From: Xiphophorus maculatus
Taxonomy: Eukaryota; Chordata; Actinopteri; Cyprinodontiformes; Poeciliidae
Direction of reading: 5' to 3'
DNA: 64,000 bases
Assembly (NCBI RefSeq): GCF_002775205.1
Contig: NC_036446.1
Span: 19,716,565-19,780,564, forward strand
Below the pieces are notes generated by a model. The model saw nothing but the letters and a program-made list of their open reading frames with translations, did no database searches and was not told the DNA's origin. Below are positions 53,086 to 64,000 of this stretch, one piece after another (the stretch's first letter is position 1; the number at the start of each line of letters is the position of its first letter). The position numbers and the translations under genes are program-made.

Positions 53086-53735
53086 GTCATTTAAACCTCA
53101 GGTGTTTAAATATGAACAAATAGACGTGTTTTGTTAAAAACTAAAGCCGTATAATTTCTTAACTATAAATTTTTTCCATCACTTTCTCTGCCAGTTAACA
53201 TCTTCCCTGTCAGCTTGTAAATGGGAGTCACAGGCCGCAGATCAAAGCGTCGGCAGCAGCTGTCTGGTATCTCCACCAGCAGTCAGTCTGGTGTCTTCTG
53301 ACTCCTCTGGCTGGAGTCGGATTTCAGACGGAAGATTTAATCAACACGCTCTGTTAATAATGCAGCATCGATTGATGTGCTTGTTGTCAAAATCCCTCCT
53401 GCGTTTCACAGCCCTCATTTCTCACCTGCATTTCCCCGTTCCAGGTGTCTTTAATTACGCCCCAGTCGGATCGGGTGCAGAGTTGCAGGTGGAGGAGAGG
53501 AGCCTGTTTCTTCTCAGAGCACAGAGGGATCATCTACTAAATGGGCATCAAACATTGAGAGGAGCTTAATGCATGTTGCTGTAAAAACATTTACAGTCTC
53601 ATCCAGTATGAAACCTCTTCTTCATCCGGTTCTGCCTTATCCAGATGTTTTCTCTGTAGTAACAGGATAACGCAAAAATAATTTTAAAAACTTGCATTCA
53701 GTTGGAGTTATTGCCTGCCTTCTTCTGAGGACGAA

Positions 53736-53778
53736 ATGTGGTCTTCACCGGCTGTTCGTATGGTTTGCATCCTATTTG
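53736..53778 (+). CDS. strc: strc first coding exon (start of signal peptide)
   Basis: ATG TGG TCT begins a 14-codon open stretch ending TTT G before GTAAGT, a near-perfect donor. Joined to 55611 it continues in frame without a stop and completes a typical signal peptide (basic RMV, hydrophobic CILFGMIC, then a small-residue cleavage region). This exon was found by splice logic, not from homology, so it is a prediction. Confidence 0.75.
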
Positions 53779-56700
53779 GTAAGTTAAATAAATTCTCTGG
53801 CTGCCTGAGATAATGATGCTCAGAACTTTTTCACTGATCATTTTATGTATCAAAAAAGAAAATTCATGAGAATGAATAGTTTGTCTCCATTCCTGCCTAT
53901 TTATTTTGACACCAGGAGCAATTTTAGAAATCTTAGCAGTGGCATGAATGAGAAAAATGGCACATGTAAAAAAAAAAATATCTTAAAACTAGATACTTTG
54001 ATTTTTGTTGCAGTCATAAACAAATGACAAAGTCTCATGCTTTTTTCAGTAAGTTTTTTTTTGTATGAATACAATCTTTTAGAGCTAGTTTTACAGCCAC
54101 TATAGTGAAGTCTATAGGCAACAATGGCAGCTGTGAAAACATTTTCACTGCAATATGAAGTTTTTATTTTTACTCTGTGTGACTATTAAGATCTGATAAC
54201 CTTTAGAAGTAAAAGCAAATATAAGACTGTTATATTATTCAGTGGCTCTATCCCTTAATTCATAACGTTCTTACCAGAATTATTACTCAAGAGGTTTTGC
54301 CATACTTGTTTGTTCCTTGTATTTCGCTTCTTAGTTTATTCTTGCATTTTGTTCTGTGTGTTTCCATTTAGTTTTCTTAGCTTAGAGATGACCTTTTCTT
54401 TGGTTTATTATCTTCTGTAGTTTTTCTCATTTTTCTCACTCTACCTCCTGTTTTTATTGCATTAAAAATTGCAATAATCCCTTATGCCATTAAATTGCTA
54501 TCCCTCATAATCTTCATTTGTTTCATCTAATCTGACACTCACGCTCTTGATTTTTCACTGTTCAGTGGTGAATTCTCCATTTTCATGCCCTGATTTACAT
54601 CTAGTTCTCTGTTTCATTCTGTCTCGATACTCCGTACCTGAGTTTAGTCCATCTGTGTGTAAGAAGAGCTCACCGGTTACAGGCTGAGAGCGAGCATGCA
54701 CTCTGCCTTTTTTTGTTTCTTTTATTTTATTTTATTTTTTTGCAGCATGTGTGGTGCATAGCTGTCTGTAGTACGGGGAGCATTTTGATGGCAAAACTAA
54801 CACTGACATGTACTGACAGAAGTAACTGATCTGTTAAAACACTGGAAAAAAGGTGGCTCTGCATTTATTCCTGTAGCTGTTGTAGCAGCAAAGGTGTTCA
54901 TCCTTTGCTGCATACACCCACTCAGATCCAAATGCATTTACATGCCAAATGTGCTTCTGCAAGTAATTTTACACCTTTAGGGTACATAGTGTTCAAATTC
55001 ATGAATTCCCATCACATGGCTCTATCTTCAGCATACTAAAATGTCTCAGGATGCCTCTTACATTTTCACCCTTACATTCTCAGAGACTCATCGTACTCCA
55101 GAACTCTTTCAGTGCAAGGATGGATTTGCAGATTTCCATTTTGTGGCAATACTTTGTTCTGGTTGTATATTAATATTCAATCCCAATAGGACATTTTCTG
55201 TTTACTCTATTCAAAGTTTTTCAGTGTTAGTGTTGCTTTGGGAATTATTTTTTAAATATATGAAAAAAGCTTTTGAAAATGATGAATAAAGGTCAGTTGA
55301 CATTATTCAGCGACTCCGGTTCTTGCTTTTTAGTGCTGTCATGACTTGATGATGCATTTTAATATTTATCACCATACAGAATAAAGACCTTATCGTATAA
55401 GGATTGAAAGTAAGTCTAGATCCTTGGAGGCACAATATAGAGAAATGGAAGTGGTTTAAAACCATTGAACAGTATTAAGGTTTAATCACTATTTCACACA
55501 ATTTTTAGTTCAAATATACCTAAATGTAATTGTTGTGTGTATAAATTTTGTATAATTTTGTATTGTGATGCTTCTGAGGAATTTATTTATCTTCTTATTT
55601 ATTTAAACAGGGATGATATGTAATGTCAAGCTGGGGTGTTCACAAGCCACATTAGCTGCAAGACAAACCAACGTGATGCCTGCTGAGAACAGCAAGTTAG
55701 AGGAGGACATCCAAAAAGTTATTAAAGAAATCCACTCCCTCTCTGCTAGAAACACACGCAACTTTGCCATCCCTTTCTCAGAGGAGCCCCTCAACCTCGA
55801 TATGTATTACAGCATCCTGAGTAACCTCAACAGCCTTTTTCAACCGCTGATGAGAGAGGGATTCCTTGATGATTTGCCCAAAATCCTGGTTTGCCTTCTC
55901 TCAGAGAGGCAGGACTGTGGGCTAATGGCAGAGCTAATAAAGACAGTGTCTCTGGAGATGGGCCACCCGCTGCTGATGTTTTTCTCCTCGCTCAAATCTC
56001 AGACATGTACTCCACTGACCACTGAAGGAGAGACAAGGAGCTTCTTTGGGACCTACCTGAATATTGGGGACACAGTCACGTCAGCATTCAGTGGCTTCCA
56101 GCAGATGTTCGTTAATACGCTGTCAAACCTTACGCTGTCTGAGAACTTGAAGAAAATCCTGAGCAGCCTTCTAGATTCTTTTGCGGCAAATGTGTTGCAT
56201 TTCATAGTTCAGCTTCTTAAAACACCACTGGACTATGTCAGAATAGCTTTAGAGTTTGGAATCGAGGTTCCATCTCTGGACAAACAAGATACCTGCAAAC
56301 AAGGTAAAGTATGTCTTCATACAATTACAACATGAAGGCTTCTGTGTATCAGCGCTAATTATTGTTATCCTTTTATTGTGCAGGAGATCTCAAGCAGCTA
56401 ATTATGTGGTGAGTCATTAGCTATTCACTGGCTCTGCTAACAAAACACTACCTGAAAAAATAGATTGCTTTTAAAATGAAGTTCATTTTTGGTTGCAAAT
56501 TGAAATATAAAGCAATCCCACAAAAAACCTGTACGGTTTTGAATTCACGTTTTTGATTCTTAAAAATGTTCAAAATGTTGGTAATGTTACCAAATTCACA
56601 CTAAAAATTGTAAAAATGTGCAGATCAGGAACAGAAAAGCAGGACATCCCTAGTGCACCTCTTAATCAATCTGCAAGTTTCAAGTAACTTTCTATTGTTT

Positions 56701-59700
56701 TGCAGCAAAATGACTAATAATTGGGTGTTTTTTCAGGGGACTAAAGCACAATGTGAGTTGGTCTTTTGGCGTTCCGCTTGTTGATATCCTCCTGGAGACC
56801 TTCCTGCCCTCAAATTCAGGACCAAAGTGCCAGACTCCTTCCAGCCTCCTGTTCCAGCGCAGCACATCACAGCTAAACAATCACACCTACATCAACTACA
56901 AGATCTCGTGTGATCATCAGAATCTGGCTGCTCTCAATGACACTCTGTGTGCTGATGTCCTCATGGGTTTCGGAAATGGATCGTCGATGATAACATTTTG
57001 CCAGGTCCTCAGCTCCCTGAACAGCAGCCAGTTGGAGCTTCTGTGGAGCAACATGTGTTACACTTTTCAGGCGCTGTTTTCTCCACTCATGACCAAGTCG
57101 TCTGACTGTGTTGTTGGAGACGCGCAGCCTTCGGCTGTCTCCAGCCCTCTGAATGAGACTCAGTTGGTCTCTCCATCTGCTCTCCATCGAGTCGCCAGGG
57201 AGTCCTCAAACCTCCGACAGCTCGCCTGTGACTACAGCAGCTGGGTGAACAGCACTGTAGATGCTGCTCTTGTGACTTTGTGCAGTGAAAATGACCAGAT
57301 GCAGTTTGTGGGGCAGGTCTGTAACAATGCTTCGCTGATTAAGAAATTGCTGTCAGATCAGCAGAACCGTTGGCTGTATGCATTTTGTTCCTACTCCTCT
57401 GCCGGCGCCTCGTACCTGGTGAGTCAGTTCTGCATGTATGAGCAGTGGCTCAACCAGCCTGCTCAGCTAGTGGACTCTGCCCTGTTGCAGTTCTGCTTAA
57501 GGTTTGATGCTCCAAGACTGACTAGTCTCATCTGTGAGCACACTGGATTCTTGATGCATCTCATCTCCAATCCTGACAACTGGCCGCTGATGCCCAACTG
57601 TTCAGGCTCATCTTTACCACCACTGTTCACCTACCCTGAGATAGAACCAGATTACTGCCAGTATTCGGAGTGGCATGACGCGATGCAGATTACCACAGAT
57701 ATTTTGTCAAAGTGCATCCTATTTGATCAGAGCGGATTCGCGAGAGAGGTCTGTCAGAACAAAACGTTTCTGAACAACCTTCTGCAGAATAAAGAGCTTG
57801 CGTGGCTCGAGTCCCACTGCAGCACCTCTATGGTTTCTCCATCCCCTGGGCCAATTCCTTCCTTTAACCTGGCAGCATGGTGCGACTACCAAAACTGGGC
57901 TGAGAAGCAGGTAGACGATTCAGTCGTTGGCCTCTGCTGGCAGAACGATCAGGTTACCTTTCAGGAGAACGTGTGCTGCAAGGCAGCTGTGTTTGAAAAG
58001 CTTCTGGAAAACCCTCTGAACAAATGGCTCACATCCGTCTGCATTGACATGGAGCAAATAACCGTGACACCACAGGTGAGTACCTTATAAGGTAGTATTT
58101 AGCCTGGTGAGTTTAGTTTAATGGAAGTAATGTGTACAGAAAAAGTTTTCAAAAACTCTAAAAACACAAAAAGTTGACTGGCATGCTTTATAATAATCCA
58201 TAAAAATAGTTAGCCAAACAAAAACTAAGCTTTTACATTTAATTTTAAGGCAATGTATTGTGACATGGGAACAGTAAATAAAGTAAATAAGAAACCTGTA
58301 GATCTTATTTATACTAAAATACAAAATTTGCTTCCATTTTCTCAGTGATAGATTGCTGTCCAAACCATCTCAGAAACATCTGGTCTATATCTGATTATAG
58401 GAAGGCAGATCTCAAAAACTATTTATGCCATCTAAAAAAACAACAACTCCAAATCGTTTATGGATATTTACAAAACCATTAGTTTGTATTAGACAGTTAT
58501 TGATATGAAAGCCTACAGTTACTTACTATTATGATTATGTTGGTCCCCAGCCCATTACCAATAGTTTAATTAATGTGCAGTATAACCTACTTCAGTCCAT
58601 ATTAAGACATTATTCATTTAAGGAAACTCAGGATGCTTGTTTTGTAATAATTTTCAGTCTTTGTTGTATGTTGGCTGTAATTTAGGTGTGCAAGTACTCT
58701 GAGTGGACCCGTCCCATTATAGTGGACATGACTGATCTTGCTCTGTGTGCTGAGATTGACCCACAGAACTTCACCTCCAAAGTCTGTGCTAATAGCACAG
58801 TCCTTCTGAACCTGCTGGCCAATCAGGACAACGCCTGGCTGATACGGTACTGCGGCAATTATTCAGTGATTCCTACTGCAGGAGGAACTGCAGGAGGACA
58901 GACCATCCGACCTGGATTCAGTGCCGCTGAACAGTGTCTGTACTCCAGCTGGATCACTTCTCTTCCAAATGCAACTCTCCTGGCTCAGTGCTGGGAGAAA
59001 GACCAGGCCAATTTCATCTCATCTATTTGCTCTAACGCTGGCGTCCTCTTGTTTCTGTCCCGGGAACCTTTCACAGCCTGGGTGAGCAGAATATGTACGG
59101 CAATCACCAACTACACCACCTCCCCCAACAACAACAGCACCACTACAGAACCCAATGATTGTGCATCAGAAACTCTGATCAAGCAGTTCAGCTTGATGTG
59201 CCCAGACTACTTATGTCAGCCTTGTGCCAGTCAGAACACGGTTTTGCAGATGATGGTGCACTGCTGGGTGGAGAGCATGAACTCCAGGATGGAAGGTCTG
59301 CTGACTACACCTGTGACTGAAGTGTTGAATCGAGCGGTTGCTGCAACTGTGGTGATCCTGCTGGCTGTGGAGGATTCTATCGGTCCCATTTGGCAAGTCA
59401 ACACCACCATAGGACAAAGTGCTCTGACATCTGTTGTTGACTACTTACAGAGAGAAAACAACCAGGACAGGAAGAAGGCGTTGCTACAGTGCTTTGGGGT
59501 AGGTAGTAGATTCTGAGAACTGAGACTAAGGATAACAATAATGTGTTGAAACCTTTTGAATGGTTGGCAGTACTAAAGATTAACTACAAAGATGGACATG
59601 TTTTCTGTGTAGCTCTGCTCTTAGTTTATTATTGATTTAAACATGCATCAAATCAGTTTTCATTACTACATATGCACATTTGACCTCCAGCTTGTTGCTG

Positions 59701-62700
59701 GTGTTTGATTACTGTAATTGATATTGATGTGATAAGTCTTTGCTGCCCTGTGTAATCTCTACACGCTTACACCTAAGTTAACAATTACTAGTGTTGTGCA
59801 AACACCTGGGGTCATTGCCTCGTTTCGTCATGGTTTGAAATAAAGGAGACAACCTTTTTTATTAATTTTATTTAGGCAACAGGTTTAAAAAAGAACCAGA
59901 GAAATGGGCTCTACTTAGGATTTATGACTTCTGAAGGCAGTCAGAGGAAAGAGGCTTGAATCAGTTCCCCTGATATTGGTCACATAAAAGAAATGACCTG
60001 AAAATAGTGGGGGCAAAAAGTAAAAAAACTTAACATTTTCAGTAGGAGTGGAAGATTTTATTGTGGCCCTTCAGATCACAAAAAATGTTTAATGTATGCC
60101 TCTCTGAAAGAATAACCTTCAATACATTTTTACAGTAATATATGTCAACAGTATACCAGACACAAGTGCTGTAAAATTTGTCTGTTTTTGCTGCAGACAG
60201 TTCTCAGCCATCTGCTGCAGACATCAAGAGATGTGAGCGGCAGTGAACTCCTTTTAATGAAGGTTGGACACATCCCCAACATCAATGTTGCTCCGTGACG
60301 CAATGATCCCTTACAATTTGAGTTTGACCTCTCTTGGTGTACGTGTTGTTCTCCTTCTGTTTAGGAGTACCTCAGCTTGCCTTTGAGCAGCCTGAAGCCG
60401 GTGCTGGCTGCAGCACATATCAGCACCATCAGACTAATCCTTCAGTATTACAACAGTTTCAAGAACACCATAAAGGTGGTTGAACTTTCAATTTTATAAT
60501 TCCCCAACTTCTCACTATGTTCTCAGTGTATTGTATGCTCACCAACTGCATTGTTGTTGCTCATTTTACCAGTTATCTAAAGAGTACCAGTCGACCATGG
60601 TGTCAGTGATACTTAAGACCCACCAGGCAACAGACAGCAAACTTCTTCTTGACCTGGGTTCTCTGCTGGTCGCAGTCAGTCCAGATGATATCAAGACATT
60701 TCCCTCCTTACAGAACAATGACAATTTGTAAGTAATAATTTCAGCTTTCATTTTTGTTGAGGGTAATGTCCATGAGATTATTTGGATTCAATAAAGCTTC
60801 GGTTTAATCCAACAAAAGCAATAGAAACACAGCAACTTCAGAGGGATCATTTTGCTGTTGGTATTCTTAGCAGATTAAAAGAAACTATTGAGAATAAATA
60901 ATTGCTTCATCATAGGTTGTGAGTGAGAAAATACCTAAAAAAAATATAAAAATCCTTGATTGTTTTCAAGAAGGTTCATTTTGTGTGGACACAGCACTGA
61001 TTCCTCCAAGAAATCAGAAGCCCTTTATGTCTGAATTACAGAGATTTTTTCCCCCCACTTATATTTAATACTGGAATCTCACTTACTTACATACATACAT
61101 TTTACATTTCTCTGAACACATCTCTGGTGTCAGACGTCTGTGAGAACTAATGTCTCATTGTGCCACTATGTATAGAAAGTAAAGGAAGCTTGCTCACTGA
61201 CTAGATTTCAATCTTTGGAAAGCCTGTGTTTCTTATAATCTTCCACCTAAAGAAATCTTTTCTTGGACTTTTGGAATATAACACTGCAAATCAGTATGCC
61301 TGCAATACATATATGAAGCTTAGGTTATAACAGTTTGGTTTTGTTCAGACTGCTAGCTAGTGTATTAACAAAAAATACATTCTAAATGTGCCTCAAACTT
61401 TCAAATGGTTTATTATACAACTGAGCCTTGATGTGGAATTTTGTAATGATCATTTTTAAAAAGCCATAGTACGTATTTCACAAGCTTTTACAACATTTCT
61501 GATGCTTTTGTTTCCTCCTAGACGGGAGATCATTAACACGAACTTGGACAGGATGAGCCTGGCCCAGCGGGAGGCCTTTGGCTTGTGGTACAGCAAAGTT
61601 TTATCTCCCTCCAACATCACTGGAGGTCATCAGTCACTCATCAGGGTCACAGGAAACCTGATCGCCTACTTGCCTTTCCAACTCTTCCAACACCTCTCAG
61701 CTGCTCAGGTAACGTCCCTCTGAGCTCTGACACCCTGACGAGGAATCTGAGAACCCAAGACACTGTTCGATTAGCCGTGGGACACAACAAAGCTGTGTCT
61801 CACCAGCCGCCCAAAAGAAAAGCACAGACTCTTCTAATGTCTGCCATCGCTATTAGAAGTAATCCTCTTATGGAAATTGTTTAGAAAGTAAAAACACACT
61901 GAACTGTCCACTCCACCTAATAGTGAATCATTGTAAACAAATAAATGTTAGATTTTCATAGGTTTTCTGTATCTGTACATTTTTAATTTCTTTGTACAGC
62001 AGGAGTGCTAATCATTGTGGTGGACACTGTATATTACACCATTGTAAATGTTACAGCTGTAATAACTGCAATATTTACAATATTTCAATGCTTTATGTTT
62101 ATCGGCAGCTGCTGGACGGACTGGATGTGCTGCAGAGAAACACCCTCTCGCCGCTAAAGCAGGATTTCATCGCCAGCAAACTTATTGGGACCTACAGGAA
62201 CATGACAGCTCAGGATCTCATCAGGTCAGGAAAACACGTTGGCTTTTTTTTATATTATCTCATCCAGAATATAATGTTATAAAACTTGTGCAACAAGTGG
62301 TTATTATCATTTCATCATATAACAACTGAATATTGATAAAAATGAAAGTTATGATGAAAGAGTCATATGAAAAATAAAAAAAGCATCATCTATCTTAAAG
62401 TAGTGGAAAAAATGACCATAGCTGCACTTCAGAAGATTGCTATTAATTCATAAAAAATATTGACTTTTTCTGAAAATGTTTATGTTTTTCCTTTCTGCAG
62501 GGTACATGATTTCCTGATGTGTGTTAAAACAATGTTTCTAATTTCAGATTGGGAAATGTCTTATGCCTCGCAGAGGCAAAGGATCTCCTTGTTTACAAAA
62601 ACACTGAGGTCTTCCAGGTCATCCAGGAGATTATTATGAACTGCACACTCAGTGGACTCAGTATGCCCAGCCAGCTGGTAGGAGTGCATCATTCCCTTCT

Positions 62701-64000
62701 TTCCTTATTGTTTTTTAAAATGTGTATGGAAAAGGAACAAAAATAAGACAAGTCATATTCTTTGTCCAGGTTTCAGATCTCTTACTGAGCAACCCAGAGT
62801 TTAAGATCCCATCCTCACTCAGTTCTGACCGCCTGGAAGAGATCGCTCCACTCCTGCCCTTGCTGGGCGTAACTTTCCTGAATGGTCTGACGACATCCCA
62901 GTTGCTCGCCGCTCTTCCTGCCCTCAGCACCGTACCGTTTACTCCAACACAGGTAGAGCGGAACTGGACCCTTTCAGTCTGTGGCCGTAGATTAAAGAAC
63001 CTTAAATAAAATAGGCTCCTCTTTGTTCTGGCCAGCCATCATTAGAATCTGAAGTAAGATTCTAATGGCAAAGACCTTACAGCTGTCAGTAGCCACACCT
63101 TACTGACAGCAGTCCAGCTATTTGAGATGTTCTTTTTCCGAGTACAACTGATGCAATCAAAGAAACCGTTGTTTGGTTTCTATTCACGGGGCTGAATAAT
63201 TTTGACACTGAAGTGGTCAATCAAAGTTGGATGTAATGTTGATTTAAAAAGAAATAAAATAAGCTGTTGTAATTTAGGGTTGCACAGAGGTGCAGTTGGT
63301 AGCTCTGTCGCCTTGCAAAAAAGTCCTGATTTTAAATGCTGACCTAGGATCTTTTTGCATGGAGTTTTCATGTTCTCCTTGTGCATGGGTGGGTTCTCTC
63401 TGGGTACTCCAGCTTCCTCCCACAGTCACATGACTTTTAGGTCGATTGGTTTCTATAAATCCTCCTTTGATGTGAGTGTTTATGTGCATGTGTGATGGTG
63501 CTGTCTGTCTCTGTATTGGCCTGTGATGGACTGATGACAGACAATCACCCCTCGCAACCCTGCAAGGATAAGTGTGCAAGATAATGGAGTAGTTTTTTAT
63601 TTAAACTACTCAAGATGTTCTTGTTGCAAACACCTTGACATTTTTTTATTGTATCAACAAACTTATTTTGCAGTGGTGGTTGGATAACCTTCTGTGTAAC
63701 TAAATAAGCTGTAGGGGACTAGGTTTAACAGCAGCTTGTGTTCATTCTCTGTGTTTCAAAGGCCTCCGTAATCGTGGACAAACTTCTATCTAACGCAGTG
63801 AGTAACTTTAAAGCTTAAACTCTTAATAGACTGAATGCTGTGTGGAGAAGCTCGGTGTCATGTGTAGCCTCACGCCGCCCTTCCCTCTTCCCAGCGGCTC
63901 CCAGACCAGCTGGAGGAGCTCGGTTCCCTCATTGTTGGTGTAAAGACAGAGACCCTCCTGTCCCTCAATTCTGACAGACTGCTCTCCGCCATGAAGGCCT
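53736..64000 (+). CDS. strc: Stereocilin, 3'-partial at the window edge
   Basis: Fourteen coding exons seen: 53736-53778, 55611-56303, 56384-56408, 56737-58075, 58686-59498, 60197-60262, 60365-60475, 60573-60727, 61522-61708, 62109-62224, 62548-62677, 62770-62952, 63762-63797 and 63895 to the edge. Phases agree, giving about 1334 residues against about 1775 recalled for human. Exon 1 plus the start of exon 2 make a signal peptide (MVCILFGMICNVKLGCSQA). CKQGDLKQLIMWGLKHNVSW matches human [21 protein letters not shown]. Six Cys repeats occupy about residues 418-837; the rest is the helical superhelix shared with otoancorin and mesothelin. Stereocilin is secreted and forms horizontal top connectors between stereocilia and their attachment to the tectorial or otolithic membrane; loss causes deafness DFNB16. 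N-glycosylation sites are many. CTDSPL2 and GOLM2 linkage agrees. The start is chosen for the signal peptide; the ATG at 55613 is a weaker alternative. Confidence 0.92.
56384..56408 (+). CDS. strc: strc 25-nt micro-exon
   Basis: Between acceptor TTGTGCAG and donor GTGAGT lie 25 bases that encode the end of a Gly codon, DLKQLIM and two bases of Trp. Both flanking joins keep frame (phase 1 in, phase 2 out), and the peptide across the three exons matches the human sequence [10 protein letters not shown]. Confidence 0.9.
57227..59096 (+). CDS. strc: strc six-copy four-cysteine repeat array
   Basis: Six units are encoded at 57227-57388, 57431-57601, 57656-57820, 57881-58042, 58689-58853 and 58935-59096, each of 54-57 residues. 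Each has C-x-Y-x-x-W at its start, a second Cys about 20 residues on, an (I/V)C about 11 later and a final Cys after a Trp-containing stretch (typically W-(L/I/V)). The only intron, 58076-58685, falls between units 4 and 5. Linkers contain Pro, Ser and Thr. An even regularity of four Cys suggests two disulfides per unit. Confidence 0.9.
59499..60196 (+). other. strc: strc intron 5
   Basis: Non-coding, no element recognised. Confidence 0.5.
60728..61521 (+). other. strc: strc intron 8
   Basis: Non-coding. A short ACTTAC/ATACATAC run lies near 61080-61100. Nothing else seen. Confidence 0.5.
63275..63595 (+). repeat. Decayed tRNA-headed SINE-like fish repeat
   Basis: GAGGTGCAGTTGGTAGCTCT at 63288-63307 resembles a tRNA A box. 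It is followed by TTTGCATGGAGTTTTCATGT, GGGTACTCCAGCTTCCTCCC and CTGTCTGTCTCTGTATTGGC, the order found in a repeat common in fish. The B box is decayed and the 3' tail is short. A 3' fragment of the same family is at 26920-27035. Confidence 0.65.

Noticed and set aside
53291..53569. 92-codon + strand frame before strc as an extra exon
   Set aside because: It cannot be joined to the predicted strc start by a convincing donor, and shows no stereocilin similarity. It may be promoter or 5'UTR sequence.
55613..55615. ATG at 55613 as the strc start
   Set aside because: It would begin inside the hydrophobic part of the signal peptide. The upstream exon 53736-53778 has a strong donor in the right phase and completes the signal peptide. 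It remains a possible alternative start.

Overview
This window is vertebrate nuclear DNA, almost certainly from a teleost fish, probably a percomorph. The coding content is four multi-exon genes with GT-AG introns, all on the + strand, whose predicted proteins align with vertebrate families recalled from memory. The introns are AT-rich and carry decayed Tc1/mariner copies, a LINE reverse-transcriptase relic and SINE-like repeats of types common in fish. There is no bacterial-style gene organisation, no CRISPR array, and no tRNA or rRNA gene was recognised. Layout, left to right: (1) 1-26.5 kb holds the 3' part of an ENTREP/FAM189A-family gene (best guess entrep2). Ten coding exons lie between 9392 and 25878; the N-terminal exon(s) lie further upstream or were not recognised. 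(2) 27.3-38.0 kb holds golm2 (casc4), complete in ten coding exons from 27941 to 36652, with a CpG-rich 5' end. (3) 39.3-52.5 kb holds ctdspl2, with a CpG-rich promoter and non-coding first exon, then twelve coding exons from 44429 to 49529 and a long 3'UTR. Its first intron carries a 1.47-kb DNA transposon with clear terminal inverted repeats. (4) 53.7 kb to the window end holds the 5' three quarters of stereocilin (strc), with fourteen coding exons seen; the gene runs off the edge. The genes do not form a pathway. They encode an endosomal PPxY membrane protein, a Golgi type II membrane protein, an FCP1/SCP-type phosphatase and a secreted hair-cell protein. Their linkage is informative: as I recall, GOLM2, CTDSPL2 and STRC sit close together on human 15q15 and FAM189A1/ENTREP2 lies elsewhere on human 15q, so this is a conserved syntenic block. 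The exon models were built by hand from splice sites and reading phase. Every adjacent pair of exons joins in frame, giving 704 residues of the ENTREP protein, 473 for Golm2, 476 for Ctdspl2 and about 1334 for stereocilin up to the window edge. The most interesting observations are a six-copy four-cysteine repeat array in stereocilin, a (TG)n tract against a golm2 splice acceptor that resembles CFTR intron 8, a symmetric 168-nt golm2 cassette exon with an internal donor-like site, the transposon with 2-bp AT flanks, and a pair of abutting hairpins beside it. No wholly new system was found.
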